A stretch of 64,000 bases of DNA from Perkinsus olseni (lineage: Eukaryota > Perkinsozoa > Perkinsida), in NCBI GenBank assembly GCA_013115125.1, contig JABANN010000111.1:1-64000 (forward strand), written 5' to 3'. Below are positions 42,811 through 55,439 of the stretch, one piece after another; within the stretch, counting starts at the first letter, position 1, and every line of letters starts with the position of its first letter. Under the pieces are notes generated by a model that saw nothing but the letters and a program-made list of their open reading frames with translations, searched no databases and was not told where the DNA came from. Made by a program: the position numbers and the translations under genes.

Positions 42811-45800
42811 ATGACCGCCGTTATCGGCCGCTACTTCTGCCACCGTTCGGTTCGGGGCCCACTCTTCCCTCCTGCATCTTCTCGGTGCTTTTGCTCTACT
42901 GAGAGAAAGCCGGAGATCTATCTGGACCGACTGTTGGAGAAAGGGGCGCCGAAGTATCTTTTCGTTGGTGAGCTCGGAACTGCGTCTCTGGCGACCCGAC
43001 GCTATTGAACGCAAGTGACGTTCGGGCACCTCTCTTGACGACTGCCATCAGTTCTCCCGTGAATTTTTTTGAGCTTTCCTCTGTCTTCTCCCGTGATATG
43101 ATTGGGATGATCGCTCGTCGTCCTCAGGTGGAAAAGGTGGCGTCGGTAAGACCACCTGGGCGGCAGCGTTGGCAGTTCGCTTCGGTCGGAGCGGCTTGCG
43201 TAGGGTCTGCTACTACTAGCTTCCCCTTCTAGCGTTCATGGTCTATCATTATCTTAGGGACGCTATGTGTGTCTACGGACCCAGCCCACAGTCTTGCCGA
43301 TGCATTGCAAGTGGAGCTGAAGGGAGAGCCAACGTTAGTGGAGGTAGCTCGATACGCGATGGACCTTCGACTTCTGATATCCTGAAAGTCGCATCACGAT
43401 CGCCGCATCCCATTGGCTTGCCGGGTTCGATCTTCAATCTTCTGCATCCTGCGCTCTGCGGCCGTAGTTGGTGGAAGAAGGCGCTGAAGTGACGTGTATC
43501 TGAAGCCTGCCCAATTTGAACGTCTCCTTCTTCAAGTCGACCTTGGCAGTATTGCCGAGTGTCGAGTACTACTTGCTGCTTCCACCTCTGCCTCAGGAAT
43601 CACTGTACGGCCTCGAGGTCGATGCGGAAGCTGCGATGAATGAGTTCGCTGCAGCTGTCTCTCTTGATAATGTCCAGAAAGCGACGGGAGTTGATCTGAG
43701 GTCAGGCTGGTTCCGTGATCGGATCGTGGGACCCACTGGTCTCGGCCATGGAAAGTTACCGTGGTGCTACTCATCGCTCTCGAAAGTGTACTTTCGTGCT
43801 TTACTCAATCATCGTCCGATTGCTTTGTGACCGCGCAGGTCCGTGGCGTCCAAAGTTGGCGTTGATATTGCTCCGATAGAGGCTGAGCTCAGCGGCTTTC
43901 TCGGTGGAGTCGGAAAGGCTTCTACCGCCCCGCCTGGGATGGACGAGATTGTTGCAATGGCCCGCTTGATGCAGTTGCTCCACAGCTCCAGGTGGGTAGG
44001 GGTGGACTACGCGGACTTAATCGTAGTCGGTGTAAGAAAGGAGTTTCTCATGCTTGGCAGGATAACAACATGGCCCACGATTCTTGGAGGGCCTCCTTAT
44101 GCTCCTGTCGCTCAAGGAAACTTTACAATCTATGCTTTTCTCTTTCGTCAAATTCGTCCTAGGGAAAACAGTCAGTTGGCTCGTGCCTTCTCCCTCGCAA
44201 GCTTTGAAAACTTCATGTCGAATTCCCTTGGGAAAAGGGTTTCTGTACCCTCGTGGACGTCAGCCCATAGCAGTCGGAGCTTCTCGCCTAAGATACGCGG
44301 AGTTCGATCGGATCGTCATCGACACCGCGCCCACCGGTCACACACTAAGGCTGCTCTCCCTGCCAACCTTCATCCATACAGCGCTCACCGCAACCACGCA
44401 GATCTACGACAAGTGAGATGAACTCTCCCGGCCGGGCAATTCCCATCGGTGGCCCTTTCAGGGTATCAGCGGCATTGAAGGCGTTCACTCCCTTGCAGAC
44501 GGTCTACAGTAGTTACCGGTCCTTCATGCCGGATATTCCCCCCCACAGCCGAGCTCAGATACTGTTCTTGGTAAGGGCGCTGAGCATGCACCGGAGGTCG
44601 TACAGGAACGCTTGAAGGAGGTGGGGGCTTTGGGCGGGTCGTTCACTTCATGTGGGGGTCACGCCTAGCTCGGAACTGACTGTGAGCCTCCGGACGTCAG
44701 CAAGAGTCGACTGGCAGTATTGTCTGTGACGCTGCTGTCAGCGCTGTCTATTGTGTTCCGCTGCCTAGCCCTACTTTCTGATACTCGCCTGATGGCATTC
44801 ACCCGAGCCTCTAGGCAAATCGTTATGACTGTGATGCAGCGTCGGTTGGTTGCAGGCCCGTGAGAGGGTGGAGCAGTTTCAGGAGGGTATAAGCAACCTC
44901 AATGGGGTCCTCCAAAACTCGGAAGAGTCTGGCTTCGTAAGCAGCTCAGGGTCGTGGAATTTTGTCGAGATTCCCTCAGGTTGTGGTGTCCATCCCAACT
45001 CAGCTGGCTGTGGACGAGTCCCTGAGGCTCATTGAGGTCAGTTGTCGCGGCCGTTCGATGATAATCTCATTCCTTGTTAGGCGCTGCCTCTGGCCGGGAT
45101 GAAGATCGAGCAAGTGGTGATAAACCAGATGCCACCGGTACTGGTGGCCGCCGATGCAGACGTGAAGGACCTTGTCGAATCGTAAGGACACTCTCTCTCG
45201 TGGTGTGACTTATCCCGAAAATCTTAAAAAAACACGACACTTTTGAAGACTTTTTGTGACTTTTTGAAAAAACCCCGAAAACATGACGCAGTGTGACGAA
45301 TTTTTCTGAATTTCTTTTTACAGTAGAGGGGCTTCTTCATAGCCTCTAAAAATTTGCTGCGATTGCTCTCGTTGATTATGTTACTGCGGCAGGCAATGCT
45401 TGGTGCTGAGAGGTCTGCCGCTGGTGGAGCTTGGAATTGTGACCGACATTACGGCTGCTTCGGCTGCACTATTCCTGTTAGATACCGTGGGGCATCGAGT
45501 AAGTTGAATGAGCTGAGCAAGAAGGGAGAGCTGCAGGAGTTGACGAAGGAGGAGGTTAAACTGGTAGATGTCTGGGTTGGCAGGATTTCGCTCCACGTCC
45601 AAACTTCGGCACCTGAATGGAAGCAGGAGAGGCCTCCCAAGTGCTTCTCTTTCTCCCGTCGGAGAGCCCCACAAGACCTTAAATGAACCCTGGAAAAATC
45701 GCCAATAACTGCTGTTCTCCTCTGGGTACTTTCACTGGTCGTATCTCCACTTTTCCGCCTCAGGCACGCGATGCACTGGATGCTCAGAGAACCCTGGTGT

Positions 45801-45892
45801 ATGAGAGTGCCAAGCAGGCTGCCAGGCTTGTCGAGGGGCTGGACCGAGGGATCGGCGTCACGAGGCTACCCGTCATCAAACACAATGTGCTC
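42811..45892 (+). CDS. GET3/ArsA-type ATPase with N-terminal extension
   Basis: GET3/ArsA ATPases handle tail-anchored membrane proteins or arsenite. ATG 42811: MTAVIGRYFCHRSVRGPLFP, then PASSRCFCSTERKPEIYLDR, a plausible organelle-targeting leader, and GAPKYLFVG. After an intron comes the deviant P-loop GGKGGVGKTTWAAALAVRFG. Then VSTDPAHSLADALQVELKGE, LYGLEVDAEAAMNEFAAAV, TAPPGMDEIVAMARLMQLL, FDRIVIDTAPTGHTLRLLSL, ARERVEQFQEGISNLNGVL, VVSIPTQLAVDESLRLIE, MKIEQVVINQMPP, and QARDALDAQRTLVYESAKQA with IGVTRLPVIKHNVLG. The order matches ArsA-family proteins. The leader and the PPGMDE element favour the bacterial/plastid-type GET3 paralogue rather than cytosolic GET3 (inference). The last exon after VLG is not located. 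Confidence 0.8.
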
Positions 45893-46549
45893 GGTAGGCA
45901 ACCGAGTGACGGCCTGGCAGCGTGGGGTTGTATTGAGGGTCCTTCTGTCGCGTCCCACTAAAACCTCGCAGGGTAGGAACTACGTCTGCTTGACTTCTCT
46001 GGGAAAGTGTGGTATCGTATCCGGCATTTTCTCGTAGACGACTCGTGTGGACCGAGAGCCTCAATTTGTCCCACAATCCTCGTATGTTTCCCTTTGCCAG
46101 GTGCGCAAGCTCTTGACAATGCGGCATCCCACTTGTTCAGCCATCATAGTGCTAGGAAGAGGCATGACTAGGTTAGTCCTGATCATTTTTCAATGCTCCT
46201 CGGTCGGGGAAGTTGTGTTTTTAATTGCTGCAACCCCTGATCTTGGGTATTATCCGGATTCCCTGGCGAAGCGAGAGATCCGCTCGAGCCACTCGTGATA
46301 TGAATAGCTTCAATGTTTCGCTGTCGCCGACTTTCATCACTGCGGCTGAGCAGCAAGGGTTCACTGTGGCGCGGGGAGCCCGAACCAGTACCGGCGATTC
46401 GTCTCGATTCGGGTGTCCACTACGATTTTGTATCCCGGACGAACAGGTAAACAGTCTTGCGTGCGAATTTAATCAGACCATTTACAAAATTATTCGGCGA
46501 AGACCGACGAAAACGAGTCTGATGAGGTCGTCATCATCAGAGGGTCACA

Positions 46550-49500
46550 TGGATGAGATGCTTTTTAGTTTCACCAAGTACGTCGTTCGTTTGCGGAAGA
46601 GCCACAAGTTCAGGGAAGAGCAGGAGCGAGTTTTCGTGAAGGGTTTGGATACTATACGATCGATAGCGGCTGCGGGCTATAAGGTGGGTATGCTCGAATC
46701 TCATGGCCAGGACTCACAGCGAGGCCCTCCTCTGTTGGTTCCGACAAGATCGGACTCAGGCGGACTCCGATCTTGTCAAAACAACTGGTTCTAATCGGCC
46801 AATTCTAATTCGAATTCTCATTCTAATTTCACACAAGTCGCCTCATCTTCCAGGAAGACATTTGACGATCGCAGCGTTTTTTGTGTCAGTTTGATACGCT
46901 GATGGTAGTTGCCGAGAATTCAGCGACAGCGCTCGAGGGAGGCATACCAGCCAACCGGACGCTCCGAGTACCGAGAGACCTCCTAGAGTAAGTCTCGCAG
47001 TATCACTGTTGAATGATTCAAGCGCCCGATTAAGTTGATGAGTCGATTGGATTCTTTTCTGCAGTTCATCGTGGACTTCAATGGGGTGACACCAGTTTAT
47101 TGATGTTGCCGGAGGGCCTGAGACTGACTCGAAATTTATGAGAGGCTTAGTGTCATAGCACTTGGGCCCAGTGGGGCATCGGTGCGGGCTGCTTGGAGGA
47201 GTGAGAACATCATAGCACTTATATAAGAGCAGGCGCCGTACTCCATTGCTCCCGACTCTATATTTGATCCGTCGTTCTATGGTTGTGCCTAGCTTATCCA
47301 AGCCTCGAGCTATTGAGATTACTCATTGTCACAGTTGGTTCGCCAAGTTAAAGCTGTTCGGCTAACCAATTGGGAGGAGTTGCGGGGAGCTCTCATTGGC
47401 GCATGGGTAACATCCAGGCGACCAGGCCCCGCCTACTGGGTAACGGATTCGATATGGAGGTCCGGTTCCTCTGGTCCAACTTGGGGGTCCTGTGATAGGT
47501 CACCTATCTTCGGCATCCCATATGCCGTCGGCTAGCGGCGAACTGCTAGCGCATACTGAGGAGCCCCGATACTGGGCATTCTCGGTCGGATAGCCTCCCA
47601 ATTGTTTATGTGTTCCGTGCTACGTGGACGGCGGACGAGCAGTATGCACTGCATACTATGCAGTGGAGCATCTACCATCCTGTCAGTATCAGGATAGCTC
47701 AATTGCTGATTTCAATGCTCTCGAGTGGCTTCAACTGACAACGCTTGAGCAGTCGAGTGAACCACACAACTAAGAAGTGATGGAACTTTTGGGAGAGGAT
47801 CGTCCACAAAGCTGTACCAAAGAAGTGGTTGCTTCCCGTGCTTCCCGCGCTTCCCGTGCTTCCCGCGCTTCCCGTGCTTCCCGTGCCTCCCGTGCTTCCC
47901 GTGCTTCCCGTGCCTCCCGTGCTTCCCGTGCAGCAGCGACCGTTGTATGTCTGGACACCGCGTCCGAGAGCTCAGAAGTTTTTCCGACCTACCATAGGGC
48001 TTATCAGGGGTGATTCAAATCATTGAAGTGGAGTGGTGCGTATGCAAGTGGGCCCTGGATATTCTGCCACTTTCGAACGGCATTTTCGGTGGATACTCTC
48101 TCACCTAGCCGCCCAAGCTGCTGCGTACAGAAGAAGCGTCATAAGGTAGAACCAAAGCAGTTCCAGGCGAGGTTCGATATTATCCTCCGGCGCAAGGCCG
48201 CCACTGATGAACTACATTCAGACGAAATTCACAGAGTACGCAAAGAAGGAGACGATGTGTGATGTCACAATCGGCGATGTGACGCACTGCGCTCTGTGGG
48301 AGTGGCACCTGAGAAACTCAAGCGAGGCGAATTGCTCAGAGATATTGTACTCTTCAATAGAAGATGACCGCAGACTGCGGATTTTCTGCATTTGCTTATT
48401 TGGCAAATAAGATTTGCGATTAGTTTGAAGTGTAACCCGGAAATCGAATGGTCACAGCTCGCTGCCGTTCGTGCTTCCTTGGGAGCACCATGGATTTAGT
48501 TGAGGGAGAGTCCTTTTTCAATTCTGTCTTGCCCAGGATAACTAGACATGAATAAATCCTTAGGGCTAGGCCTGGTAGATTTTAGCTTCATTAGGAGTCC
48601 TGTTGGGTAGGCACATCACCTACAACCATCACTTCAACGCTCACCTCTACGGAGTGACGGACGAGCGTCTCTGCGTTGGTGACATCGGGATGCCCAAGTG
48701 TGAGGAGGTCGATTGGGATACTGGTGTTTGCTCTGGGCCAGACGTCCCCGAGGGCTATCCCGAAATCGTAAGTTGAAGAGCATAACAGGGGCGGCCCCTG
48801 AGGGGCCGGTTTGATTCTCACCAGGTGCTGTGCTTGGACGGGTTGCAGTATACTGATAATATAGGAAGACTGCTGAAAACAGCGTGGGCTATCAGGTGAG
48901 GGTCCGCGGATTCTGGTACGAGGAACGGCCTCGCTCTCAGAGCTGCAAGAGTTGTACTGACACCTGGCTCTTGTGATCCATGGGACTGGAAGGTTTTGGA
49001 AGAGAGCGGAGCGAAGTGAGTTCGTCATTTTTGCTTGTCGACCGTCGGACACTGTTCCAGCACGGTGACGCTTCCAGTGAAATTGGTCGATTCAGCCGCT
49101 ATCACTCTCGAGGTACTGGGACAAAATGCCCGTCCATACGAGCGTAGATCCCCTACGGCTCCTGAAGTTTTGCTCCGCCCGCAAGCTTCTTCCTGTTGTG
49201 GCCACATCCTCAGGAGTCGGGAAGCAAGGGACCGATCCTCTACCGACCGTCCAGAACATCAACTTTCGATGCGCAGGGTGATTCGGTGGAATGGGCTGTC
49301 TCATCCTAGATGACTCGTGGACCGTAGCCGGGTGTGTGAGTTTATAGCCCAACGCTGGATCCGTCTTGGACTCTGGCCGATGAACTCAGTTAGGGACTCT
49401 CTGCAGCGTTGCTTACGGTGCAATCAGGCGGTGTTCTGATTCGATCTCGACGCAGTTGGCCATTCAGGAGCCTCTTGAATGCATTTTTGATGAGGAAATT

Positions 49501-49780
49501 TGGAGCAGCGTCATTCGTCCGATGGTCTTCTAGTGTATGCTGCCTGTCAGGTATAGAGGAGTGATGGTTGTGGTTGGTAGTGAGGCCCATGGCCCATCAG
49601 CAGAGCTCCTCGAGTGCTGTACGAGAGTGACTTTACCGATGTCAATGGTGAGGAGTGATGCCGACGATCGTGACTGTGGCTCCTCAGGCCGCTGACTCCC
49701 TGAATGCCTCCATAGCTGGCGGTGTGCTGCTATATGACATCGCTCTACGTCTCCAGGAGGAGAGAGACCTCGGCCAATAG
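46550..49780 (+). CDS. SpoU/TrmH-family RNA 2'-O-methyltransferase, copy A
   Basis: These enzymes use S-adenosylmethionine to methylate ribose 2'-OH in rRNA or tRNA. The N-terminal exon near 46551-46683 reads YVVRLRKSHKFREEQERVFV, then KGLDTIRSIAAAGYK before a donor, like the substrate-binding start of mitochondrial-type SpoU proteins. C-terminal exons: YRGVMVVVGSEAHGPSAELL (motif 2, usually GSEGxG), LPMSM, a 40-nt GT-AG intron (49648-49687), then AADSLNASIAGGVLLYDIAL (motif 3, SLNxSxAxGILLYE) and TAG 49778-49780. The catalytic-domain centre between them was not resolved, so joining the two ends is an inference supported by both ends occurring in both duplicates. Confidence 0.55.
47829..47934 (+). 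repeat. Nine-base minisatellite (GCTTCCCGT)n
   Basis: About eleven to twelve tandem copies with C/T and T/C variants. One frame repeats Ala-Ser-Arg. The flanking sequence is not recognisably coding, so an expressed repeat is not assumed. Confidence 0.9.
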
Positions 49781-49909
49781 CATGTTTCTGATAAGTTTCT
49801 GCTATAGCTGGGTTGACTCAACCCGGTTGAGTTGTTAGCCGCGCTGATCGCTGAAGGAATTCCTTGTCGAGTTTTTCAGGAATCCTAACGCGTTGAACCC
49901 GATCCGAAA

Positions 49910-50066
49910 ATGTACTGCAACTCGGTAGCAACCACACGTTGCCACACTGTCACACGACAGGTTTGGCAGGAAGCGGACTATCCGTCGGTGACCACAACGG
50001 TCAATGCGGCCCGTGGTCGGCTGGTCTACAGCCCTGGTACTGGTCGGACGATCACACCTGGCCGGG
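49910..50066 (+). mobile_element. SINE fragment (5'-truncated)
   Basis: Matches the body and 3' part of the SINE at 61154: GTGACCACAACGGTCA, GGTCGGCTGG, ACAGCCCTGGTACTG, GATCACACCTGGCC. The tRNA head and A tail are missing. Confidence 0.65.
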
Positions 50067-51748
50067 AATTTCTTACCAGGAATTCCGGAAATTCCCAGGA
50101 ATAGGAAGAATGGATCATTTTTCCTCTATGGCTCCTGCAACGTACGGATAATACTCAAGATGACACGAGTCCCCCAAGCTATACGATACCTCGATAAACC
50201 ACGTCAGCCAATCTACAGTATGTCTGAATAGAAGGCTTCTATTAGAAGCTACGAACGAAATCGATCTAGCGAAACTTAGCCTGAAGCATTTATCCTTCAC
50301 TACACAATTGTGCACTATTCTGCAATGTCGACCGAAACCGCACTTTACACCGTCACAGGTTGAGCAAGACTAGCGTTATGGTGACTCGGCGAGTCAGACT
50401 CGCCGATACCGATGAAATCGGAGAGGAGACTGTGAAGTGTTGAACGACTGCGTCAATCTTCCTCAGCAAGTTCCTTAGTCATCAGCTTATGCTCGAAGAC
50501 TCGCGAAAGCTCCTACGTTGGCGCTCTGAAATACGTCTGTGCATCCTTACCCCGTGTCCGAACGCTGCCAGCAACTTCTAACTCGGGTTCTCACGAGACC
50601 CCTAGTCGACAATGTGGGCCCTCTACCGGGCGAACTAAACTCCACCTCGCCCCTCCTCCATTGCGGTGACGTGACGTGGCTCGTGTCTGAAGGCAATTAC
50701 TTAGGATAAAGCCGATAGGCTCGAAATGACAAGCTGTTTCGACGGAATTAGTGCGAGCGGTTCGTCTGGAGGTATGGGCGAAGTCGCATACCGTCGGTAG
50801 AGCCGGGCGTGTGGGGAGATTCTACACAAAGATGCAGCAGCGGGACATAATGTCCCGGGCATTGGCTGAACAGCTAGTGCTAGTATGAGACCCTGTTTCT
50901 TCTTGCGGGTTCTTGAGTTGATTTGACTCATATACATTCGGGGGAAGACGGCTGCGTCTCTGCGGAGACGCGTGGGTCGCGCCGTCGGTTATCCCTTCCC
51001 GTTTCATCCACCCTCCCTAAATTAGGGACCCTAATCCCTGCAAAACTGAGTGTGGGTGAGCCCGTCACCATCCAAAGGGTGGACGGGTTGGACGTTTCTT
51101 GTGCCGTTACCATTGCGTCGCCATGGTAACAGCACCTCGCCACGATGGTGAGGTGTTTGGGTCGAATACTCGGCGGTTATGAGCCTGCAAGTCCGTGGTA
51201 ACCACGGCGTGGTTGCTCGGGTTTCGGCTGTGCCGGTTTCGGGATACCTTCTCACGGAACTGCGCTCCCCTCAGGTTCCGCCACAAGTACGCCCCACTCC
51301 CCCTCCCCACACTCAGAGGTTTCACCCGCGCGTAGAACGTTATTGTGCCTTTTTGTACTGTTTTTTCTTTGAGTAATCCCTTGGTTTTGGAGTCTAGTAG
51401 ACTCAGTCTACAGATGCGATGACTGTGTGATCGATGCTTCGGTAGTTATCCTACTACAGTCATGTTCTGGTCTGTTACAGATCGTTCAACTAACGTCCGG
51501 TTGGGGTCGATAACAGGCAGCGATTACGAAACCCCAGCGATAACCTGACCGTGAAGCTATGACTTACGCGACACTCGCCGGGCACCTCTGAAAAGACAAT
51601 GGAGGAAAAATACGAGTCGGGCGAAGTCGGTTGACGGCTACGACAGCTGGAGGAGATTGATATTCCCTGCGGCAGCAGCAGCAGCAGAGCCATGACGGCT
51701 CGAGTTATTCAAGTGAAGCTTTTCATCGTATCATCTGCCATGATACTA
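50067..51748. other. 3' half of duplication copy A, no separate gene recognised
   Basis: Shared blocks with copy B continue to about 51660. A local GGAATTTCC-type palindromic cluster lies at 50070-50105. Frames are short on both strands. Confidence 0.4.
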
Positions 51749-52198
51749 TCAATTTCTATTATAAGTGTCGACCTTACCGCCGGTCTTGGGCACGGTCAGG
51801 ACACTATAATCTGTCCTGATGCGCATGCCAGTGAGAAGAGTTTTGTCATAGCTGCCATGAGAATCACGGATGAGAGGTAGACAACCGTTGTTGAGAGTAA
51901 TCTCAATCAACCTTCCACCCTGCTTCGCAGTGTAACCACAGGCATACGATGGATGGGGCAGGCTTTGGGGTGATGCGCGGTAGAAGGCAACAGTGCCGCC
52001 CAAGGTCTTGTCAAAATGTACGCCTATAACCGGAGTATTATCTCTGTTGTAGTAGCCTTCGTCGAATGGGTAGAGTCTCCTTCCAGTAGTATTTGAGGGG
52101 ACCCTCTGCGGAGTATCGATACTACCGGTAGCAACACCACCCACGAGGGTGATGATGAGCAGCAGCAGCAGCAGCACCGCAGTGCGAATGAACAGCAT
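51749..52198 (-). CDS. Small secreted protein
   Basis: 149 residues, single exon. ATG at 52198 gives a strong signal peptide (MLFIRTAVLLLLLLIITLVG), then ATGSIDTPQRVPSNTTGRRL and YPFDEGYYNRDNTPVIGVHF; Cys residues at CGYTAKQGG and NNGCLPL could form one disulphide. No family recognised. It lies between the two duplication copies. Composition is that of an exported effector-type protein (inference). Confidence 0.65.
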   Translation of the reverse strand: MLFIRTAVLLLLLLIITLVGGVATGSIDTPQRVPSNTTGRRLYPFDEGYYNRDNTPVIGVHFDKTLGGTVAFYRASPQSLPHPSYACGYTAKQGGRLIEITLNNGCLPLIRDSHGSYDKTLLTGMRIRTDYSVLTVPKTGGKVDTYNRN

Positions 52199-54059
52199 TT
52201 TGACAACAAGAAATCCTTATCCACGATATTGACTATACGTCCAGACTGGAAGCTATTCAATCTGGTTAGTAAGCATGGATCACACTTGCCTTAGGCAAGT
52301 TGCATACACTAGTCAGTGATAGTCAATTCTCGTTAACACGAGTACTTGTGAAAAGAAGACCTCGAAGGCCTCGCGGGGTCGTTCCACTAATATGGAAGTG
52401 TGAGGCGGTTGATGTGCAACTCGACACTTGTAGCCGATCATCGGCTGGCGATGTGAGGCAAAAGAAAGAACGATCTCAGGAGTTTGGCTCTTCATCCGCT
52501 ACATCAAAATCGAACGCATCGCGTGTGCGCAGTGCGAGTCTCGCACGCAAGAGCTTGTGTGCCACCTCGGTGCGCCAATAACGGCTGAACGATACGGTCA
52601 CCCTTTAAGGGTGACCCTTACCGGGTGAACCTCCAAGAAAGACGGCAACAAACGGTGACGAAATAGGACGTATAGGTTACAATTCCTCAATAACGCACCT
52701 GATTCCGTGAAGAAAAGGACATTAATCGAGAGGGCGTCAGGGGACAATGATGCAAAGTCTGCCGCACGGTTTTCCGCCTCTTGTCCGCATTGCAGTCTGG
52801 GATCTGTCGTAATCTTCGTACAGTACGAATCGTACTCGTACGTGGAACACGAGGCCAAGGGAAGCTTGTGAGAGGGATCTTGAAATATAGCTCATGCCCT
52901 GACTACTTTGCAGGCATAAACATAGAGGGAGCTAACATGTTGCCCATTATCCGACATGATGCAGAGCAGGCAGTGCATGACCGAGTGGCGCGCCAATGCC
53001 GTTGGCCCAGCGCCGCCAACATCTAGGCGAAAGCTTCCTTTCCGCTAGTTGTCCGCTGTGAGAGATCCTTCAGTCTAACACGGCTCTCTCAGTAAGCACA
53101 CTAGTCAGACTCTGTCAGAGTCACTCTGACCGTCAGAAGCTTGTCAAGTCTTCCTAATGAATGATGACTGTCCGTGAATGATATAGCGGCTATATTATAG
53201 CCCCGCTGCCGAAGTATTCCGGATCGATACTCCGTTTGAGCACGTCTGAGCATTGGATAGTAGTGGATACGCGGAGGTATGTGCAGCTTTAGATACTAAA
53301 AGGCGATATTAACCAGAAACAAGAAAATTGAGTGCGACCAGGGCTTCAGCTAGGAGTATAAATGTACGCCTTAAGACGTATGAATTCCCGATCTCTCAAA
53401 TCCGAGGCGTGCGGGATGTAACGTTCTGATGGGCGTATCATCGTACGCCTCTGAGCGTACAAGTTACCCTTGCCGCACTAGATCAAACTTCCGCTGCGAA
53501 ACTCTCGCAGCGTCTCGGACAATTGGTTCCTTTAAGAATCTTTCCTACGTTTCCGTATGGCGACCATGGCGAAATTGAAGAATTCGAAATCTCGGACTGA
53601 ATCCGTTCTGCTGAGCTCAGCGCTTTCCGAAGTTCGGAGTCCGAACCAATTGTTCTGCTCTTCTGCTGGTGAAGAACGAAGCACTGCAGGCGGATGCTGC
53701 AGGAGCTGTACGAGCGGCAGACTGCCGTCGGCGGCCCCACGCAAGGTGAAAGGGAATGCAATCTCATCGGAGTGGCCGAAGCCTAAGGAAACATCGTGCT
53801 TCCTCAGAAGAATAAATTTCAGAGGGTGGGCGCAAACTATCATCCGGGTGCTGAGAGGAAAACCGTCAATTGCGAGCGAGAATCCAAATCCCAATGGGAG
53901 AAGTTATCTAGATTGAAGCTGCTAATGGCAGCCTGTTACCGGGTGTCAACTGTTGTACGGGTGCAGAGTAATCACTGCAGAGTAAAATTAAAGGTTTGTC
54001 GCTTGCCTGCCTGAGGGTGGCGAGAATCGTCTCTTAAAATTGGAAAATCTCTGAAGAAC
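52199..54059. other. No firmly supported gene
   Basis: Open frames around 53557-54014 (for example NKFQRVGANYHPGAERKTVN) are partly coding-like but unrecognised. Short palindromes occur near 52600-52635 and 53050-53135. Confidence 0.35.
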
Positions 54060-54410
54060 ATGATCTATCCTCTTAGCACGCAGAGTGCATGACAAATGCG
54101 GCGTCCTGCTTGTTCCGACATCATAGTACTAGAAAGAGGTGATGGCCACATGACTAGGCTAGTCCAGAAACCGGTGCAACCCTTACTGCTGGGTATCATT
54201 TGGGCGGATTTCCGATTTCCAGTGGGAGCGAGAGATTCGCTCGACCCACTTGTGATCTGGATAGCTCTCAATGTTCCGTTGTCGCCGACTCTCCTCGCTG
54301 CGGCTGAGCAGCAAGGGTTCACTGTGGCGCGGGGAGCCCGAACCAGTTCCGGCGATTCGCCTCGACCCGGGTGTCCACTACGAATCGTAGTCTACGATTT
54401 TGTATCCACG

Positions 54411-55439
54411 AAACGTACGAAACTAACACATTTCAAACTGGACCGACACCCAACACGACACAGTGAAATTATGCATGGGAAAACCTTCAGCCCGTACGCC
54501 AGGAGCGTGGGGGAAGTTTTCCGATTGATTGTGAATGATCTCATTCGGACGCACGGGCCTGGGCTTGGCATCCGAGGCCAACAGAGACAGCCAATACAAG
54601 CTCCGTAGCGCAGGCCGTGGACACGATGTCGAGAAATGGTGGAGGTGTGGTAGGAGCTCGCGGCGAGCAGAGGGAGCCTAAGAGACCAGGGCGGTGTGGG
54701 TGGGTGCGAAAAACGAATGTTGGTTGAGAACTACAGCCGTCTACACTATCCTGCGGCAACGAGGGAGTAATGAAACGGCGAGAAAGATGTGGGGGCGCGC
54801 TCCCGTGGCATGCTAGTCACTTCGTGTGCGAACACACGCCGAGATGTAATCATACCATTTACAAAATTCTTCGGCGGAGAGTTGAGCTCGTGCCAGCGTC
54901 GCTGGCCCAGCGAAAACGAGTCCGATGAGTTTCTGAATCGGTACGTCTTCATCACATATATGAGATGCTTTCAGTTTTACCAAGTGCGTCGTTCGTCTGC
55001 GGAAGTGTCAACTCGCAGTGTCGAGTCGAAGATCTCGTCAGCAGATTTCCCAAGCCGACAACTTCTCATCATCACCCGGTTTCACTGTCTCGAACAATCC
55101 ACCCCATTCCCCAGCTCAACAACCCCGACGGTTGAAGCTGGTGGACGGAGAAGTCGGATGGTTCGCGAGTGGTGGCTGCCAGCCACTGGATGGTACTCGC
55201 TACCGATCCGAGGTGATTATGTGATACGCCAGCAGGTCTGTCTTAAGTGGCCTCCGAAGCTCGGGCCTGGCGCGTGGCTGCGATTACCCGATGCGCCTTG
55301 TCTCCAATGCTCATACGCTTCCGACAATCGGCAGGTTCTCAGTGGGACCACCGGGTGTACCCCAGGCGGGTGGGAGATGCCGCTGTTGAGTGCCGAATTC
55401 CCCCCTCGACGGGCACCCCGCGCCTCAGCCCAGGCTGAC
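54411..55439. other. Decayed 5' part of copy B
   Basis: Near 54950-55010 the counterpart of the copy A methyltransferase N-terminal exon is recognisable (ATGAGATGCTTTCAGTTTTA) but quickly diverges. No intact gene. Confidence 0.5.

Larger units (their letters stand above)
46090..51660 (+). repeat. Segmental duplication, copy A
   Basis: Blocks alternate between near identity and divergence relative to copy B (54060-62090). Matching pairs: 46090-46440 with 54060-54410; 46485-46600 with 54855-55000; 48551-48855 with about 57754-58048 (almost identical); 49037-49310 with 60088-60370; 49495-49860 with 60570-60960; 50400-50545 with 60960-61135; 50555-50790 with 61455-61610; 51340-51660 with 61615-62090. 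Order and strand are conserved. Carries the better SpoU methyltransferase copy. Confidence 0.8.

Noticed and set aside
43425-43450. GGGTTCGATCTTC in the GET3/ArsA gene as an intronic tRNA remnant
   Set aside because: Probably intronic, but only the B-box core is present; flanks do not form T-arm pairing.
48540-51660. Interpreting the repeated 48-51 kb and 57-62 kb blocks as two copies of a transposon
   Set aside because: The shared sequence contains SpoU methyltransferase exons with matching introns, and no terminal repeats or transposase were found. A segmental duplication fits better.
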